In this document: positions 21,376-32,599 of the stretch, in pieces
Layout: each line of letters opens with the position of its first letter
Numbering within the stretch: position 1 is the first letter of the stretch
Origin: Notholithocarpus densiflorus
Lineage: Eukaryota; Streptophyta; Magnoliopsida; Fagales; Fagaceae
Direction of reading: 5' to 3'
DNA: 64,000 bases
NCBI GenBank assembly: GCA_030021035.2
Contig: JARYZH020000014.1
Location: 6,193,228-6,257,227 of the forward strand
Notes under the pieces: generated by a model
The model's database searches: none
Told to the model about the DNA's origin: nothing
What the model saw: the letters and a program-made list of their open reading frames with translations, nothing else
Position numbers and translations under genes: made by a program

Positions 21376-21678
21376 CCCTTATAATTGCTAAGTGGAGGGT
21401 GAGGTCGTGGGTTTAAGGCTCATCGGGTGCGTGTGTTTTTTACCAATAAAACAAGATGGAAGTAGATGATGATTTACTTCTACTTATGCAATATGGCTGG
21501 GCTAGAAAGCTTTTGACCTTGTTATCCTCTTCAAATGGGAAAACAGAGAAAGAAAGTTAAGAAACTAACAGGTCATGTGCTCTTGTAGTTAGGTTGGTTT
21601 TGATTTTACCTCTTTTCTCTTATCTGGTCCCTAAAGCAATGAGACTTCTGGTATTGTTGCTTTTCCTGGCCATTACAA

Positions 21679-21865
21679 AATTTAAGTACATTTCCTTAGG
21701 TGTTGCACATTAGGTTCCCCAATTAAATTCAAACACATAGCTCTATTGAATTTAATTTTCCTTGAGAAAGATAACAATGTTTATATTGTATCAATCAATG
21801 GCCATGTGTTTGATTTTAATTGGGGAACCTAATGCACAACACCTAAGGAAATGAACCTAAGTTTT
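21679..21865. mobile_element. MITE family B, copy 3
   Basis: The best-preserved member. The left arm (TTTCCTTAGGTGTTGCACAT, then TAGGTTCCCCAATTAAATTC) pairs almost perfectly with the right arm (GGGGAACCTAATGCACAACA, then CCTAAGGAAATGAACC). Non-coding. Confidence 0.85.
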
Positions 21866-23280
21866 ACCCTTTTTATTTATGTATTTAGCTAAAGTGTTGA
21901 ATCTTAAGAGTCACAAGACTCATTACAAGTAGAAATTTATATGTAATGTGGACATTTTGCTCATGTGGCATTGAGCTCAAACATTGACATTTTTCATGGA
22001 TGGAGCATCCAATGCATGTTACTCTGTAGACTTGAAATGATTATCACTGTCTTGATCAGTTTATGTGCAGTGTAACGTAGCCAGAATCTGTAGTGGCATT
22101 AAAGAGGAAGAAAAGGGAGCTTTTCTCCTCAGTCCTGAGAGGAATTTTTTCATTAACATATTATATGGATATTTACATAGGGTTCTGCAGTATGATGGAT
22201 TCTAGGTATACACAGAGGAATATGGAACCTACTTTCCATCTGTATTGGGGATGAAGAATATAAGCTTTCTTTGGAGAATTGACAAAGAATATATCAGAAT
22301 TGAAGCTTTTTTCTAGTATGATGTGGCTTGAGTTTCATGTGATATTTAGTCAATTTCTGAGGCCCTTCTCTGTTAACAGTCACACACGGGGGATTTATTT
22401 CCCCTCTAAAACTCCGCCATAGCACAACACACACAGAAAAATGGTTTTCTATGCATGAGCACATCTTGCTTAACCCGTTGAACATGAATGCCCTAAATTA
22501 CTTGACAATTAGTTTTGGCGGGTGGTGTCAATTGTCCATAGATTTTACCGGCTAGAGGCGAGTCTAAAGGGTTCTTCTTTAGCAAGGTTCCGTACGTTGT
22601 TTAAAAATAATGTCAAGAGTTGGTTGGCAAAAAGTGGTGGATACAAATGTGGATTGAAATCTTGACATTAAAATGGTAATTTGTTAGGCTTAGTGGCTTG
22701 TCATGGTGATCTCGAGTTATTCAAATTTAAACCAAAGGTCTTAGCTGCAAGTGCAACATCTGACAAAATTAATAAAATGTTTTCATATTCTGTCAATGTT
22801 TCTTGTAAAAGCTATTGCTCCATCCTACTCGTTACCTAGAGCCCTAACTTTGTAACGTCTGAAGAACTGAAGACAATCTGATAAATAAGCATTGCATATG
22901 CCAATAAAAATGTTTTCCATACCAGTAGAAAACAATGGGCTGTGGAAGATTTTACCACTGTTTTTAAACTGAAGCAAATGTATGTACGGGCTTTTGTTAT
23001 ACAACAGTGAACATATGATTGCTTTAACAGTGTAACTACAAAAAAAGTGTCATCTACGACTGAAAAGTGAAAACAAGTGGAAAAAGGAGAATGAAAGCCC
23101 ACATACATTTAAGTGTCACAAGTAAACTCACTTTGCAGATAAAAATAAACCGGCAAAGTCTGAACGTCGCAGCAGCTGTATACTAAGGCTTGCGACACAT
23201 TTTTTTTCCCGTTTACAACTAAATATGATTGCGAAAGCAGAAACATCAACATCAATCTAGCTACGCAAAAATCATTTATC
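21866..23280. other. intergenic, nothing recognised
   Basis: No supported gene. Short frames at 22294-22485 and 22836-23108 (minus) have no recognisable motif. Confidence 0.35.
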
Positions 23281-23281
23281 T

Positions 23282-23410
23282 TTATGGTCTCTCCAGCAAA
23301 TGAGCATCAAGATGCAGCGGCGGATGATGTACAGCCTTGCTCGCTTCTCTTTCAAAACCCCACTTGAACTTTGAACTTTGCATCGTCTCCTCAGCCGAAA
23401 AGCCTGCCAT
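23282..23410 (-). CDS. possible 42-aa small protein with (GA)n leader
   Basis: A minus-strand frame starts at an ATG (MAGFSAEETMQSS) and ends HLDAHLLERP before TAA. It has balanced amino-acid use, unlike the repeat-derived frames nearby. A 35-bp (GA)n run lies 33 bp upstream of the ATG, a leader-like placement similar to the (CT)n run before the laccase. The gene could instead be the last exon of a protein whose earlier exons I cannot find, or a gene relic. I do not recognise the sequence. Confidence 0.3.
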   Translation of the reverse strand: MAGFSAEETMQSSKFKWGFEREASKAVHHPPLHLDAHLLERP

Positions 23411-23440
23411 CCCATGCTCCTTAATAATAAGTCTCCCTCC

Positions 23441-23442
<2 letters not shown>

Positions 23443-23477
<35 letters not shown>
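23443..23477. repeat. (CT)n microsatellite
   Basis: About 35 bp perfect CT run (GA on the minus strand), immediately upstream of the small minus-strand frame. An (ATT)n trinucleotide run follows at 23503-23519. Confidence 0.95.
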
Positions 23478-23480
<3 letters not shown>

Positions 23481-23519
23481 GTTGCTTTTTTACAAAAGAA
23501 CTTATTATTATTATTATTA

Positions 23520-24080
23520 GTAGAACATCAAGAAGAAAAGCAAACCTTAATAATCACTTGTGGGTCCCTCTTTCATTGACTGGTCCTCGCTTCCTTTTTT
23601 TCTTAATACTATTTGCAGAGAGAAATTTGTGGGAGGAGGTTACAGTAGTTAGTTACATTGTTTTGTCTTTGCATGAGTGCTGTTAGGTTTATACATTACT
23701 GCCTTAATTTGATTGAGGTTGGTGTTAGGAATGTTGTGGCATCCTTAGAAGCTCTGCTGAGGACTTTAGAGCCAGGTTTCAGCTTTCATATGCTGCCTTT
23801 TGGCTACACTGTCTCAGCATTTGGGGAGGAGTCTATGGTCTATACTTAATTATTACTTAGCTACCTCTTTGTTATTATTATAGTAAGCTGATGAGGTCAT
23901 TAATCAGTGAAGAAGTCTTTTGGTGTCAATCTTCACCATCATCTACTTTGGCAGTACATGAAGATGGTGTCTGGTGAGGGCTGCCTTGTTGTGTAATCAG
24001 GATCTAATAAAAGGGTTGTCATTTTTTTAGCCTAATCGTTATCCATCCAATGCGAGTATTTATTCATTCTCTGTTTCAGC
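23520..24080. other. intergenic, nothing recognised
   Basis: No gene model supported. A plus-strand frame of 63 codons at 23658-23849 is not recognisable. Confidence 0.35.
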
Positions 24081-24089
24081 TGTAGCAGA

Positions 24090-24357
24090 AAAAATTATTT
24101 TATGAGACCGTCTTATACGGCCACTTTTACATTCACAACATAAGTTTCACAAGTGGTGAGTGTTACGTAATGAAGATACACTTTATTGATTCAATAAATT
24201 ATTTTTAATACATTCTCTTCTTTTGCACTAAGTAGAAAAAAATTATTTTATGAGACCGCATTATAGAATGCTTTTTACATGATATGTAAGTCCCAAAAAT
24301 GGTGTGGGACTCACCAAATGTGAGAAGAACCTTCCATGAGACGATCTCATGAAATAC
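24090..24357. mobile_element. MITE with GAGAC termini
   Basis: ATTTTATGAGACCGTCTTAT at the left and CATGAGACGATCTCATGAAA at the right form imperfect inverted ends, and an internal partial repeat of the left end lies at 24239-24262. A similar end pair (GTGAGACGGTCTCATGAAAC ... ATGAGATCG) occurs at 41530-41610, suggesting a family. Confidence 0.5.
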
Positions 24358-24489
24358 TTACTTTTCTAAATCTTTGAAAATCTCATAAAAGTAGAATTCG
24401 AATTTCCTTTCAAGTTGTTCTATTTGGATCCAAAGGAAAATGAAAATGTGGCAACTAGTGGGCTCATGGATTACTATTAGGTCTATTAG

Positions 24490-24934
24490 TGTTGGCTAAT
24501 TTCATGTCAAATATTTTCTTAGTAATTTACAAAATTTTCATGTATTGAACTTCATTTGAGTTGTAATTGCATTGATACAAGAGGATCAAGAGTTAAAGTT
24601 GGTATTGCAACAATATGTATCTCGCTCAAACAAAATCTTATTGTCAGGCAAATTTTGAGCGAGTTTAATAGATTTCAAAAATTAGTTAGGTAGAATGTTT
24701 CGCTTGAAATTTGATCGAGTGAGGTGGCACTTGAGAAAAACTTGTTAGCCTTTTTCTTCATTGTTCTCAAATCCAATTGCACATCTTTATTGTCTCATAA
24801 AGCCATGAAATCTCACCCTAATTCAAAGTAGAGAGGAGAGATTACCCATTCCATTGTAGAGAAACTCAGAGTAGCTTTTATACCTTCACCCTCTCCAAAT
24901 TTCCTTACACATTGAGAGGAGATCAAATCCAACA
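24490..24934 (-). mobile_element. Ty1/copia 3' LTR (445 bp)
   Basis: On the minus strand the LTR starts TGTTGGATTTGATC directly after a purine-rich tract (AAGGGTAAATGGGAG) and ends AGCCAACA, giving perfect 6-bp TGTTGG/CCAACA ends. It contains a TATAAAAG box (about 24873-24880) and an AATAAA (about 24797-24802). It lies just downstream of the pol remnant 25140-26630 in the same orientation. No partner 5' LTR is present in the window. Confidence 0.75.
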
Positions 24935-25139
24935 CTCCCATTTACCCTTGTGAGCCATGGATTAAGTGATTGGTGCTAGAAATCACAAAGATTATCTCTA
25001 AACTTTACATACTGATACACCATAAATCCAAAAACCTGGTGAATGTGCGCGCTTGTAAAGTGTGATTAATACAATGTCACACCATGAATGAAAAAAAAAA
25101 TCACATGTATTAATTCCAATTCAGATACATCCAATATTA

Positions 25140-26630
25140 GTGGTCAATAATACTATAATGGTCTACATAATCCCAAACTCTTAACATGAGACACATAAGT
25201 ATCTTGAAATTTAGGCTTTGTCAGAGAATCTACTAGACTAAAACCATATAGCTCGTAGAGATATATTTGAGGTCTACTTCTTAACGACCATATCTTTTAT
25301 GTAGTGATAATATGATATCTATGTATTTGGTAATTCAATGATATTTGGGATCCTTAGTATAGACAATAGCTGTCATACTACCACAATATATGGTCACAAG
25401 ATTATCAGCATATGTGACCATATGTAATTGCTAAAAGAATTTCCTCAACCAAGTTGCCTCCTACATTACTATTGAGCATGTTATATTTTTTGCCTCCATA
25501 GTAGATAGATCAATCCATGGTTGCTCTGTACTAATCTAACAAATTGCTGCTCCTTTACAGAGCAAAAATGCTTACCTCAATATTGTGGATTTATGCTTAG
25601 CTAGATCACTACTCGAATATCACTATAACCAAATAAGCACAAATCTCCATTTGATAATCAAGTGTGTCAACTACTATTCCTTTGAGGTATCAGTGTATAC
25701 TGTTTGATCAATTTCCAATGAGCAAGTTTGGGATTTGATAGAAAACTATTGGCAAATCCAAAGATATAATATACATCGAGATCGAGTTTAGTACACATCA
25801 TAGCGCATATTAGACTACCCACAACACTAGAATATTTAACACCCATCTCTTACCTTTTTTTTCTTTAGTTTTGGGACACATGTCTAGGTTTAAGGTTTTG
25901 CCTTAATAAGCATGAGTGTTAATGAGTTTGCAATTATGCATTTTTGAGACGTTTTAAAATCTTCTTAATGTAAGTCTGTTGAGACAAACTAAGAATTTTC
26001 TTTGAAAGACCTCTCAAATCTCCAAGAATATAATTTGCTTCACCTATATCCGTTGTCTCAAAAGCAGAGGACACTTACCATTTAGTGCTGACAATAATGT
26101 CGATGTCATTTTACTGTCAATGTTCTTCTTTGATCATTGTAAACCTATTAGAAATAATACCTCAATGGAATCCTAGATACCATTGCTCAAATGAGTGTTT
26201 AAATAACCTACTAGAAATCATAGCTCAATGTAATCCTAGATACCATTGCTCAAATAATTGTTTAAATAGATCGTTTAAACATCAAACTTTATGCTCCTGT
26301 CCTTTGGCCATGAAGGCAATTTTGACATCCAATTGGATAATTCTAAAATCCAAATACACGGCAATGACAACAGTTAGGCGAATCAAGGAAAATCTCATTA
26401 TTGGAGAGAAAGTTTCATTGTAGTCAATACCTTTTGTCACAAGGTGTGCCTTATATCTCTCAATTGAACCCTCCACCTCAGTCTTACCTTTAAAACCATT
26501 TGTTTGCAATGGTTTTGTGTCCTTCGGAAGATCAACGAAATTCTAGACTGGATTAGTCTTCATATACCCTATCTCTTCTTTCATGACTTTTATTCGCTCA
26601 TTATTGAGAGGGGATGTGATTAGGGGTGTT
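25140..26630 (-). pseudogene. decayed Ty1/copia pol (reverse transcriptase to RNase H)
   Basis: The minus strand encodes, in order, a reverse-transcriptase start (SIERYKAHLVTKGIDYNETF and FRIIQLDVKIAF, about 26480-26300) and, far downstream, RNase H landmarks. These are a STIGYVFMFCKGA-like stretch (about 25600), LSTMEAK (about 25500), KHIDIKYHYIKDMV (about 25300) and LTKPKFQDTYVSHVKSLGL (about 25200). The frame is broken repeatedly, and the RT catalytic YVDD region is missing or unrecognisable. With the LTR at 24490 it represents the 3' half of one copia element. Inactive. Confidence 0.88.
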
Positions 26631-28680
26631 CACAAAATTGCTTGAACTGCACCAAACCGACCAAAATCGCCCGCGAAATGGAGTAACTGTATCGCACAAC
26701 AAGTAGAGGTGAAAAAATGTGTGGGGCAGTGCAGTGCAGTTTGCGGTTCAAAGTTAAGAGCACCACACTGCACCCATATGTGTGTGTGTGTGTTATTTTA
26801 TATTAAATATATATTATACATATAGTATATAGTTGTAATATATATGAAAACTGATCAAACCGCACTGCCCCGCACTGTGACCGATCTATTAAAGTGCAAT
26901 GCGGTGCTAAATATGGCCCAAAACCGCACCGTGAACACCCTTAGATCATAGTCTCATATAGTAATGAGAAGGAATGTGATAACCTCATAATATACTTCGG
27001 CTTATCCAATAGCAGTGCCACATTCAACCTAGGGGGGTTTGAACCCCTTGACGTGGAAAAAAATTTATATTATATATAAAATATTTTATATATTTTTACC
27101 GCCTTAAAATTAAAATTTGAACACCTTAAAGAAAGCTCAACAACAAACCTATTCAACTCCAACTTTTATCTTGGCTTTGGCTTTTTTAAACAAAAGAGTA
27201 ATGTTATATACAAAAAAAAAAAATCACACATGTTAGAATTTTTCTACCTTCCACTAACAACTTGCCACATTAGTAGGTGTCAATTTTTTTGTCAAAACTT
27301 TTCTGGCTCTAGACTTTCTCTAAACAAGAAGAAAGCCCAACAACAAAAATTCTTAATTGAGTAATACTATCTACAAAAAAAAAAAAAAAAAAAAAAATCT
27401 TAATAAATTACAAAGACTTATAAGTTATCAAAGTTGAGTTGAATAGTTAAATAAAATATTTATAAAGAGTAAAGACAAAAACTAGTTAATAATAAATTAA
27501 AGTATTTCTACCGCGACTGCTATAGTGTAAATAAGTTTTTCAGCAATGGAATGTATAAAGAATGAATTGATCAATTGAAAAGGAGATCATTGAATGAATG
27601 ATTGCTTGGTAGTGTAAATTAAAATAGATGTAGTTGGTAGCATTGATAATGAAACTATCATGCAATGATTTTAAAACATGAAACCTTGTAGAAGGCAATT
27701 GTAAGACTTCATGTAATTGTGTGTTGTGTCTATATATATATATATATATATTTCAGTGATGTTGATATATTCAAGCTCTCTTTTTTATTAAATTTTGTAT
27801 AATTCAAGTTTTTAATGACGCTCTAAAAAAATTCCTAGAACTGCCACTTAATGTGACAAAACCATTATCATGTGTAACCTTGTTATTAATAGAGGAACCA
27901 AATCCACATAAAAAAAAGTATAGATGCTGTGGAATTTTCCTTTAGTGATACCACTGCAATGTTTAATTTCCTTTAAGTTTTTGTTAAATTAAGAATGCCT
28001 TAAGGACACAAGTTACGCAACATTCATGAAAATACACTATATATATAGGGACAAAATAAGTTAAATATAGTATAACTCTTCTGCAGTAAGCTTTGCTGCA
28101 CTTGTTCTATTCTTAAATTAAGCTCAAAACCCCACCAAATTGCTCTAGCAAAAGGGCACAGCAATAAGAAATGTTCAAATGAATCCTTTCCTTTTAGTTA
28201 TCTTATGCATCTGTAATTATAGCTTTGGCTTCGTCTCTCACCTTTTCTTCATCAAGTTTTACCATATTCTTACTGTGTATGACATTTTTCACCTACTCTT
28301 TAAATTTTTATTAAGCTGATAATTTTAACCATTCTACTATAAGACAATCAAATGCTATTGCCTGTAAAGCTTTGGAAAATTGCAAGGACACATCCTGCAA
28401 TTCAATCCACAAGTTCATGTATTGCTTGGCAGCATTTTGCTCACGTTGAACATTAGTAATTATTTTAGTATTTGCTGATGTTTTTGTCTCAGCCCTGTGA
28501 ATTCTTTATTCCACCTTGATTTTGAATAATTACTTCATCGTGACTATTTTGTCTTTTTGTTCCCTCTTACAATTTTTGTTATATTTATCATATCCTGTTT
28601 GAGATTTCCTTTCTTTACCTATATATGTATGTATATATGGATGTACAGGGGAGGGAAGAATTAATCACCTGACTCCCCAA
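26631..28680. other. intergenic, AT-rich, microsatellites
   Basis: Contains a palindromic-looking GCACTGCC/GGCAGTGC pair around 26700-26930 (a possible small MITE), a (GT)n run (26777-26791), poly(A) runs at 27216 and 27376-27398, and a (TA)n run at 27730-27751. GAATGCCTTAAGGACAC at 27992-28009 matches the terminus of the element at 30729. No gene. Confidence 0.4.
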
Positions 28681-28689
28681 CCAATGCTT

Positions 28690-28947
28690 TGAAGCATTAG
28701 ATCTTTACCCCTTTAGCGGCAGTTGGAAACTATCATAATAGCTCAACCTGTTGTGGCAATTTCTTAAAGCGCCATAGTAGGGTATCTATAGTGGCAGTTT
28801 AAAATGCGCCGGCTTTAAACTGCCGTAGCCGTAATAGGTCAACTTATTGTGGCAGTTTCTAAAAGCACTGTATTAGGTATCCTATAGTGGTAGTTTTCAA
28901 AACTGGTGGGAAAAAAAGGTAGCTATAGAACCAGTTTTTTTGTAGTG
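28690..28947. mobile_element. CACTA element right terminus with subterminal repeats
   Basis: Ends CCAGTTTTTTTGTAGTG (28931-28947), the complement of a CACTACAAAAAAACTGG terminus. The preceding 250 bp contain recurring subterminal motifs (CTATAGTGGCAGTTT, CTTTAAACTGCCGTAG, TTGTGGCAGTTTCT), as in En/Spm transposons. No matching left CACTACAA end was found, so the element is truncated. Confidence 0.7.
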
Positions 28948-28949
28948 AG

Positions 28950-28950
<1 letters not shown>

Positions 28951-28976
<26 letters not shown>
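28951..28976. repeat. (TA)n microsatellite
   Basis: Dinucleotide run immediately next to the CACTA terminus. Similar runs occur at 29337-29364, 50250-50274, 63533-63560 and 63936-63955. Confidence 0.95.
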
Positions 28977-28981
<5 letters not shown>

Positions 28982-29332
28982 TATATCTTTTTTTTTTTGA
29001 AGTTATTTTTTATCAAGTCCCCTGAATTTGGTTGTGGTTCTTTTGTTTGAAATTTCAGCCCTTGTTGTTCTTTGTAGTTATACATCTTACTTGAAAGACC
29101 AAGAGAAAATTTTGCTCCTATTGATGTATTTACTTAATTTAGGAAATAAGAACTTATTATATTAAAAATTCTTCATTATTCTCTGCAGCTTTGTAATATT
29201 ACATAATTCTGTCATATATCTTTGTTTTTTTGGAAAACTTATTCTTACCATTTACTTTTTCTTAATTCTTGTTTTCCTTTATGGTCTATCTCTATTGTAA
29301 AAAGGAATATTTATTCATATATTGCAATAGGA

Positions 29333-29370
<38 letters not shown>

Positions 29371-29532
29371 CTATCATCTATCTATTGTCTTATATAATGT
29401 CTCAAACTCTAATGTTGAAAAAAAAATTTATGCAGACTTTTCCATTGGTTTTAGTACTCTTTTCCGGTTGAGTACAGCTTAAGGTGTGTCCCTCATTGAA
29501 GATTTTTTTTTTAATTTTTAATTCAAATTTAG

Positions 29533-29760
29533 ATGGAACGGAATTGGATAAAGCTTAGGAATAGAGCCCTTCCTGAATATAGACAAGGAATTAAAAACTT
29601 CATTGATTTTGCATTTGAGCATACAACAATGGGGGATACAATTTTTTGTCCGTGTAATAAATGCAATAACTACTTTGCAAAGACTAGAGATGATGTTGAG
29701 ACTACTACCTTCGACAATGGAAATATGTTTTCGGAATATTCTTTTGTGATCTATGTTTAT
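29533..29760 (+). pseudogene. CACTA transposase-associated domain, N-terminal fragment
   Basis: Begins MERNWIKLRNRALPEYRQGI and continues through FIDFAFEH to the Cys motif CPCNKCNNYF. This matches the short zinc-binding-like domain found at the N terminus of plant En/Spm transposase proteins (Pfam Transpos_assoc). Similarity fades after about residue 70, where the frame becomes hydrophobic low-complexity. No transposase catalytic region is present nearby. A right CACTA-type terminus at 30731 could belong to the same dead element. Confidence 0.75.
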
Positions 29761-30419
29761 GTTCTAGTTTCAGTTCTAGTGTTTTTTTCTTCATCTTCTT
29801 TCTATTTTATCTTTTGTTCTCTGATTGCTACTTTCCCTTTACTTTTGGTTGTGTTTACTTCCTATATGATGAGAATCTGCCAAACTTAGTACAGTTTGTG
29901 TTTTCATTTTCTTTTTTGGATAAGTTCAGCTTGTGTTTTCATTATCTTTTTTAGATCTGTACTCATCAAACTTGTTTGGCTTATATATACAATGTTGACT
30001 AACATATGACAATAGCTTAAGAATCCTATCTATGTTCTCAATTCATTCAAAAATTGATAATTTAATTCTTTATCATATTATGTTATTAAACTTAAGAATA
30101 TAGAATTGGATTTGTGCAAAATTGCTTGGTTTTTAGGTTTTTCCCTCTTTAATGGCAGGTACTACCTTGAGACCTTGAGGCATGCAAGAATGTGGACTTT
30201 TGACGTATGTGGTTGTAGTACATTGAATGAGGTTTGGACCCGGTTACATAATTTTTTGTTTTGGTATAAATATTTTGTAATATGTGGTTCTTGTGCATGA
30301 TTGTGGTTTTTTTTAAAATAAAAATAAAAATCTTATTTTGAGGGCCAGGAGACCCTTAAATAACCTTATTTATAAATGGTTGTACTTTTAAATGTTTTAA
30401 GCCTTGTTTATTTATAATT

Positions 30420-30731
30420 TTTACAAGAGTCGGCAATCCTCAATAAAAGATAGAACACTTGTTTTGAGGGCCACGAAGGCTGTCGAAATTTCATTTTTGA
30501 CGGTGTAAGTTTCGAAGGTTATCAAGAGTCGGTTAGATTCTCAAAATAATTTTTCTCAAGGTTTTTTTTATACATTTTTCAAGGATTTTGCTTCCTTGAT
30601 GGGCCCATGCTGGTTATCGATAACCACTTGTACTACATCTTCCTCTTTTATGTTCCATTTTGCTTTAGCTGCTAAATTCCTCCATCGGTCAACAATGCAT
30701 GACCCTTGAAAAAAGCCAACTTTCTTGTAGT
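30420..30731. mobile_element. possible CACTA right end
   Basis: Ends CCAACTTTCTTGTAGTA (30715-30731), one base off the canonical TTTCTTGTAGTG end. The preceding sequence repeats AAGAGTCGG-, GAGGGCCA- and CGAAGG-type words, as in subterminal regions. With the fragment at 29533 it may outline one decayed element. Confidence 0.45.
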
Positions 30732-31353
30732 AAGAATGCCTTAAGGACATGTGATAATTGAGTATTTATTACTCCTTCAAATTCCCTAAGGACATGTGTT
30801 AAAGTATATTTAATGTTATATTAATTAAATATTATTTTTATACTTTTTAAAAAAATATAAAGTTAAACTTGACACAAACATTCAAAAAAACACAATCACA
30901 AGACAAGAAATTTGGGCGTGTATGTCAATGAAGTATTGATAGTGTATGTTTTTTAGGGAAATGTTAACGGATACCCTTATGGGCAATGGTTAACAATCCA
31001 TTTAAAGAAAGTTTTTATAAAAAAAAAAAAAAAAAAAAACAATTAATATTTTGATAGCTTTTTCTATTTCCCATAAAAGTAGTGTCAAAACTTTTCTAAA
31101 ATGGATTGTTAACCATTGCCCTAAGGGCACCCATTAGCATAATCCATTTTTTTAAGGGTCAGACTTAGGTCCAATGTCCAGTAGTACTGGACTCGTTGAG
31201 ATGATGACATGTATCCACTTTTGGACACGTGTCACCATCTGACCGGGCAGTGCACTAGACCTAAACCAAGTCATTTTTTTAATTAAAAAAATGTGCATTA
31301 CATTTCATAATTAAGTATTTACTATTTCTTAACATGTGTCCTTAGGACGCTCA
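30729..31353. mobile_element. MITE family E with nested family F element
   Basis: Imperfect inverted ends GAATGCCTTAAGGACATGTG (left) and AACATGTGTCCTTAGGACGC (right) delimit about 625 bp. GTATTTATTA/TAAGTATTTACT pair further in. A family F element sits inside (30959-31143). The same terminal word occurs alone at 27992. Confidence 0.5.
30959..31143. mobile_element. MITE family F, best copy
   Basis: About 55-bp inverted arms: GGGCAATGGTTAACAATCCA (left, 30980) pairs exactly with TGGATTGTTAACCATTGCCC (right, 31102). The outer ends GTTAACGGATACCC and GGGCACCCATTAGCAT also pair. Related copies are at 61691-61870, 40398-40740 and 12885-13025. Confidence 0.8.
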
Positions 31354-31359
31354 TACAGT

Positions 31360-32168
31360 TCTATTTGGCTCAAAGCTTTTAGCATTTTGTTTGACATTTT
31401 CCCAAGAAACTAACAAAACTAACTTTTTGAAAATTAAATAACCTAACTCTCATCTTTTTATTTAAGTGATTTATAGAAGATTGATGACATAACCACTATT
31501 GTGTTTTTTTACCATTAGAATATAATAGAAATCAATGGTCTAAAACCATTGAATTTGATAATGCCCAAGATCATTAGTTAGTTTAAAAAAGTATTAATCA
31601 AATTTTAGTAGGATTATTTATTTCATTTCGTTATTATACCACAGATCGTCATCTTTAGTCTTTAGAGATAACTGACATTAGTTGGCATGGATTACATCAT
31701 TAATTACTAGATTAGTCCCACAAAATAAATTATAGTGAACAGAACCGCTAAAGCCTAGCTAAAACGTTCCCTCTATTATTTTTTTTTCGAGATTTCGCTA
31801 AAACATTCTATTTGTTTCAAAATAAGAAATGTCTTTTTCTTTTAAAGAGCATACTATTGGTGAAGAATGAGGTTCTTTTTTCTCTATCCTTATGCATAAA
31901 TTTCCTCATTATTATACTATTCATAATTCGCACCTGCTACATTACTGTATTCAATCCTAATAAAATCTCAAAGAATTATGGTTCATTTGAAAAGTTCGAA
32001 GCACGTACACCAAAAGACTACTAGGAAAGCTAATATAAAAAGAACTTTTTTTTTTTGGTTGTTGAGAAGAATATAATAAGAATCATTCAATCAATTATGT
32101 GTGTTTCTCAAATAAAAAAAAAATGTTAGGAGAGAAGGTAATAAACTTACCCATTGTTTAGCTATGTA
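31360..32168. other. intergenic, nothing recognised
   Basis: AT-rich spacer. No gene, RNA or clear transposon boundary. Confidence 0.4.
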
Positions 32169-32177
32169 TTCTTTTAA

Positions 32178-32334
32178 GGGTAATTATTGAGTACTTCAAG
32201 AGTACTATAAATGCGTACTCCTCTCTCTCATATAATTGTGGGCCTTACTAATTAAATTTATGGTGAGACCCACAATTCATGTGAAAGGAGGGAGTACACA
32301 TTTATGGTACTCTCGGAATATTCAATAATTTTCC
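32178..32334. mobile_element. 157-bp MITE with 9-bp target duplication
   Basis: The left arm (TAATTATTGAGTACTTCAAG, then AGTACTATAAATGCGTACTC) pairs with the right arm (GAGTACACATTTATGGTACT, then CTCGGAATATTCAATAATTT). A perfect TTCTTTTAA duplication lies at 32169-32177 and 32335-32343. The 9-bp duplication places it with Mutator-type MITEs. Confidence 0.85.
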
Positions 32335-32430
32335 TTCTTTTAATATCTCAGATTGTGCTGTTTAGATAAAAAATGTTCCATTCATTTTTTATTTTGTACT
32401 TCAGGTTGATATATAACCGTTTCTTCTTAG

Positions 32431-32593
32431 AGAAATGATATATCCACAATATTTTTACAACAAATCCTAAGTGGTAGGTTATTACTGATTGTTATTGTTG
32501 GGTTAAAAAAGTAATTTAAGTGCTAAATTCAAATTTGAACCGATAACAACTAACCACCTATGATTTGTTGTGAAAATATTGTGAACGTAATAA
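32431..32593. mobile_element. MITE family A, copy 3
   Basis: CCACAATATTTTTACAACAA...TCCTAAGTGGTAGG at the left pairs with ACCTATGATTTGTTGTGAAA...ATATTGTGAACGT at the right. The same family occurs at 1761, 16983 and 55349. Confidence 0.8.
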
Positions 32594-32599
32594 AGTCTT

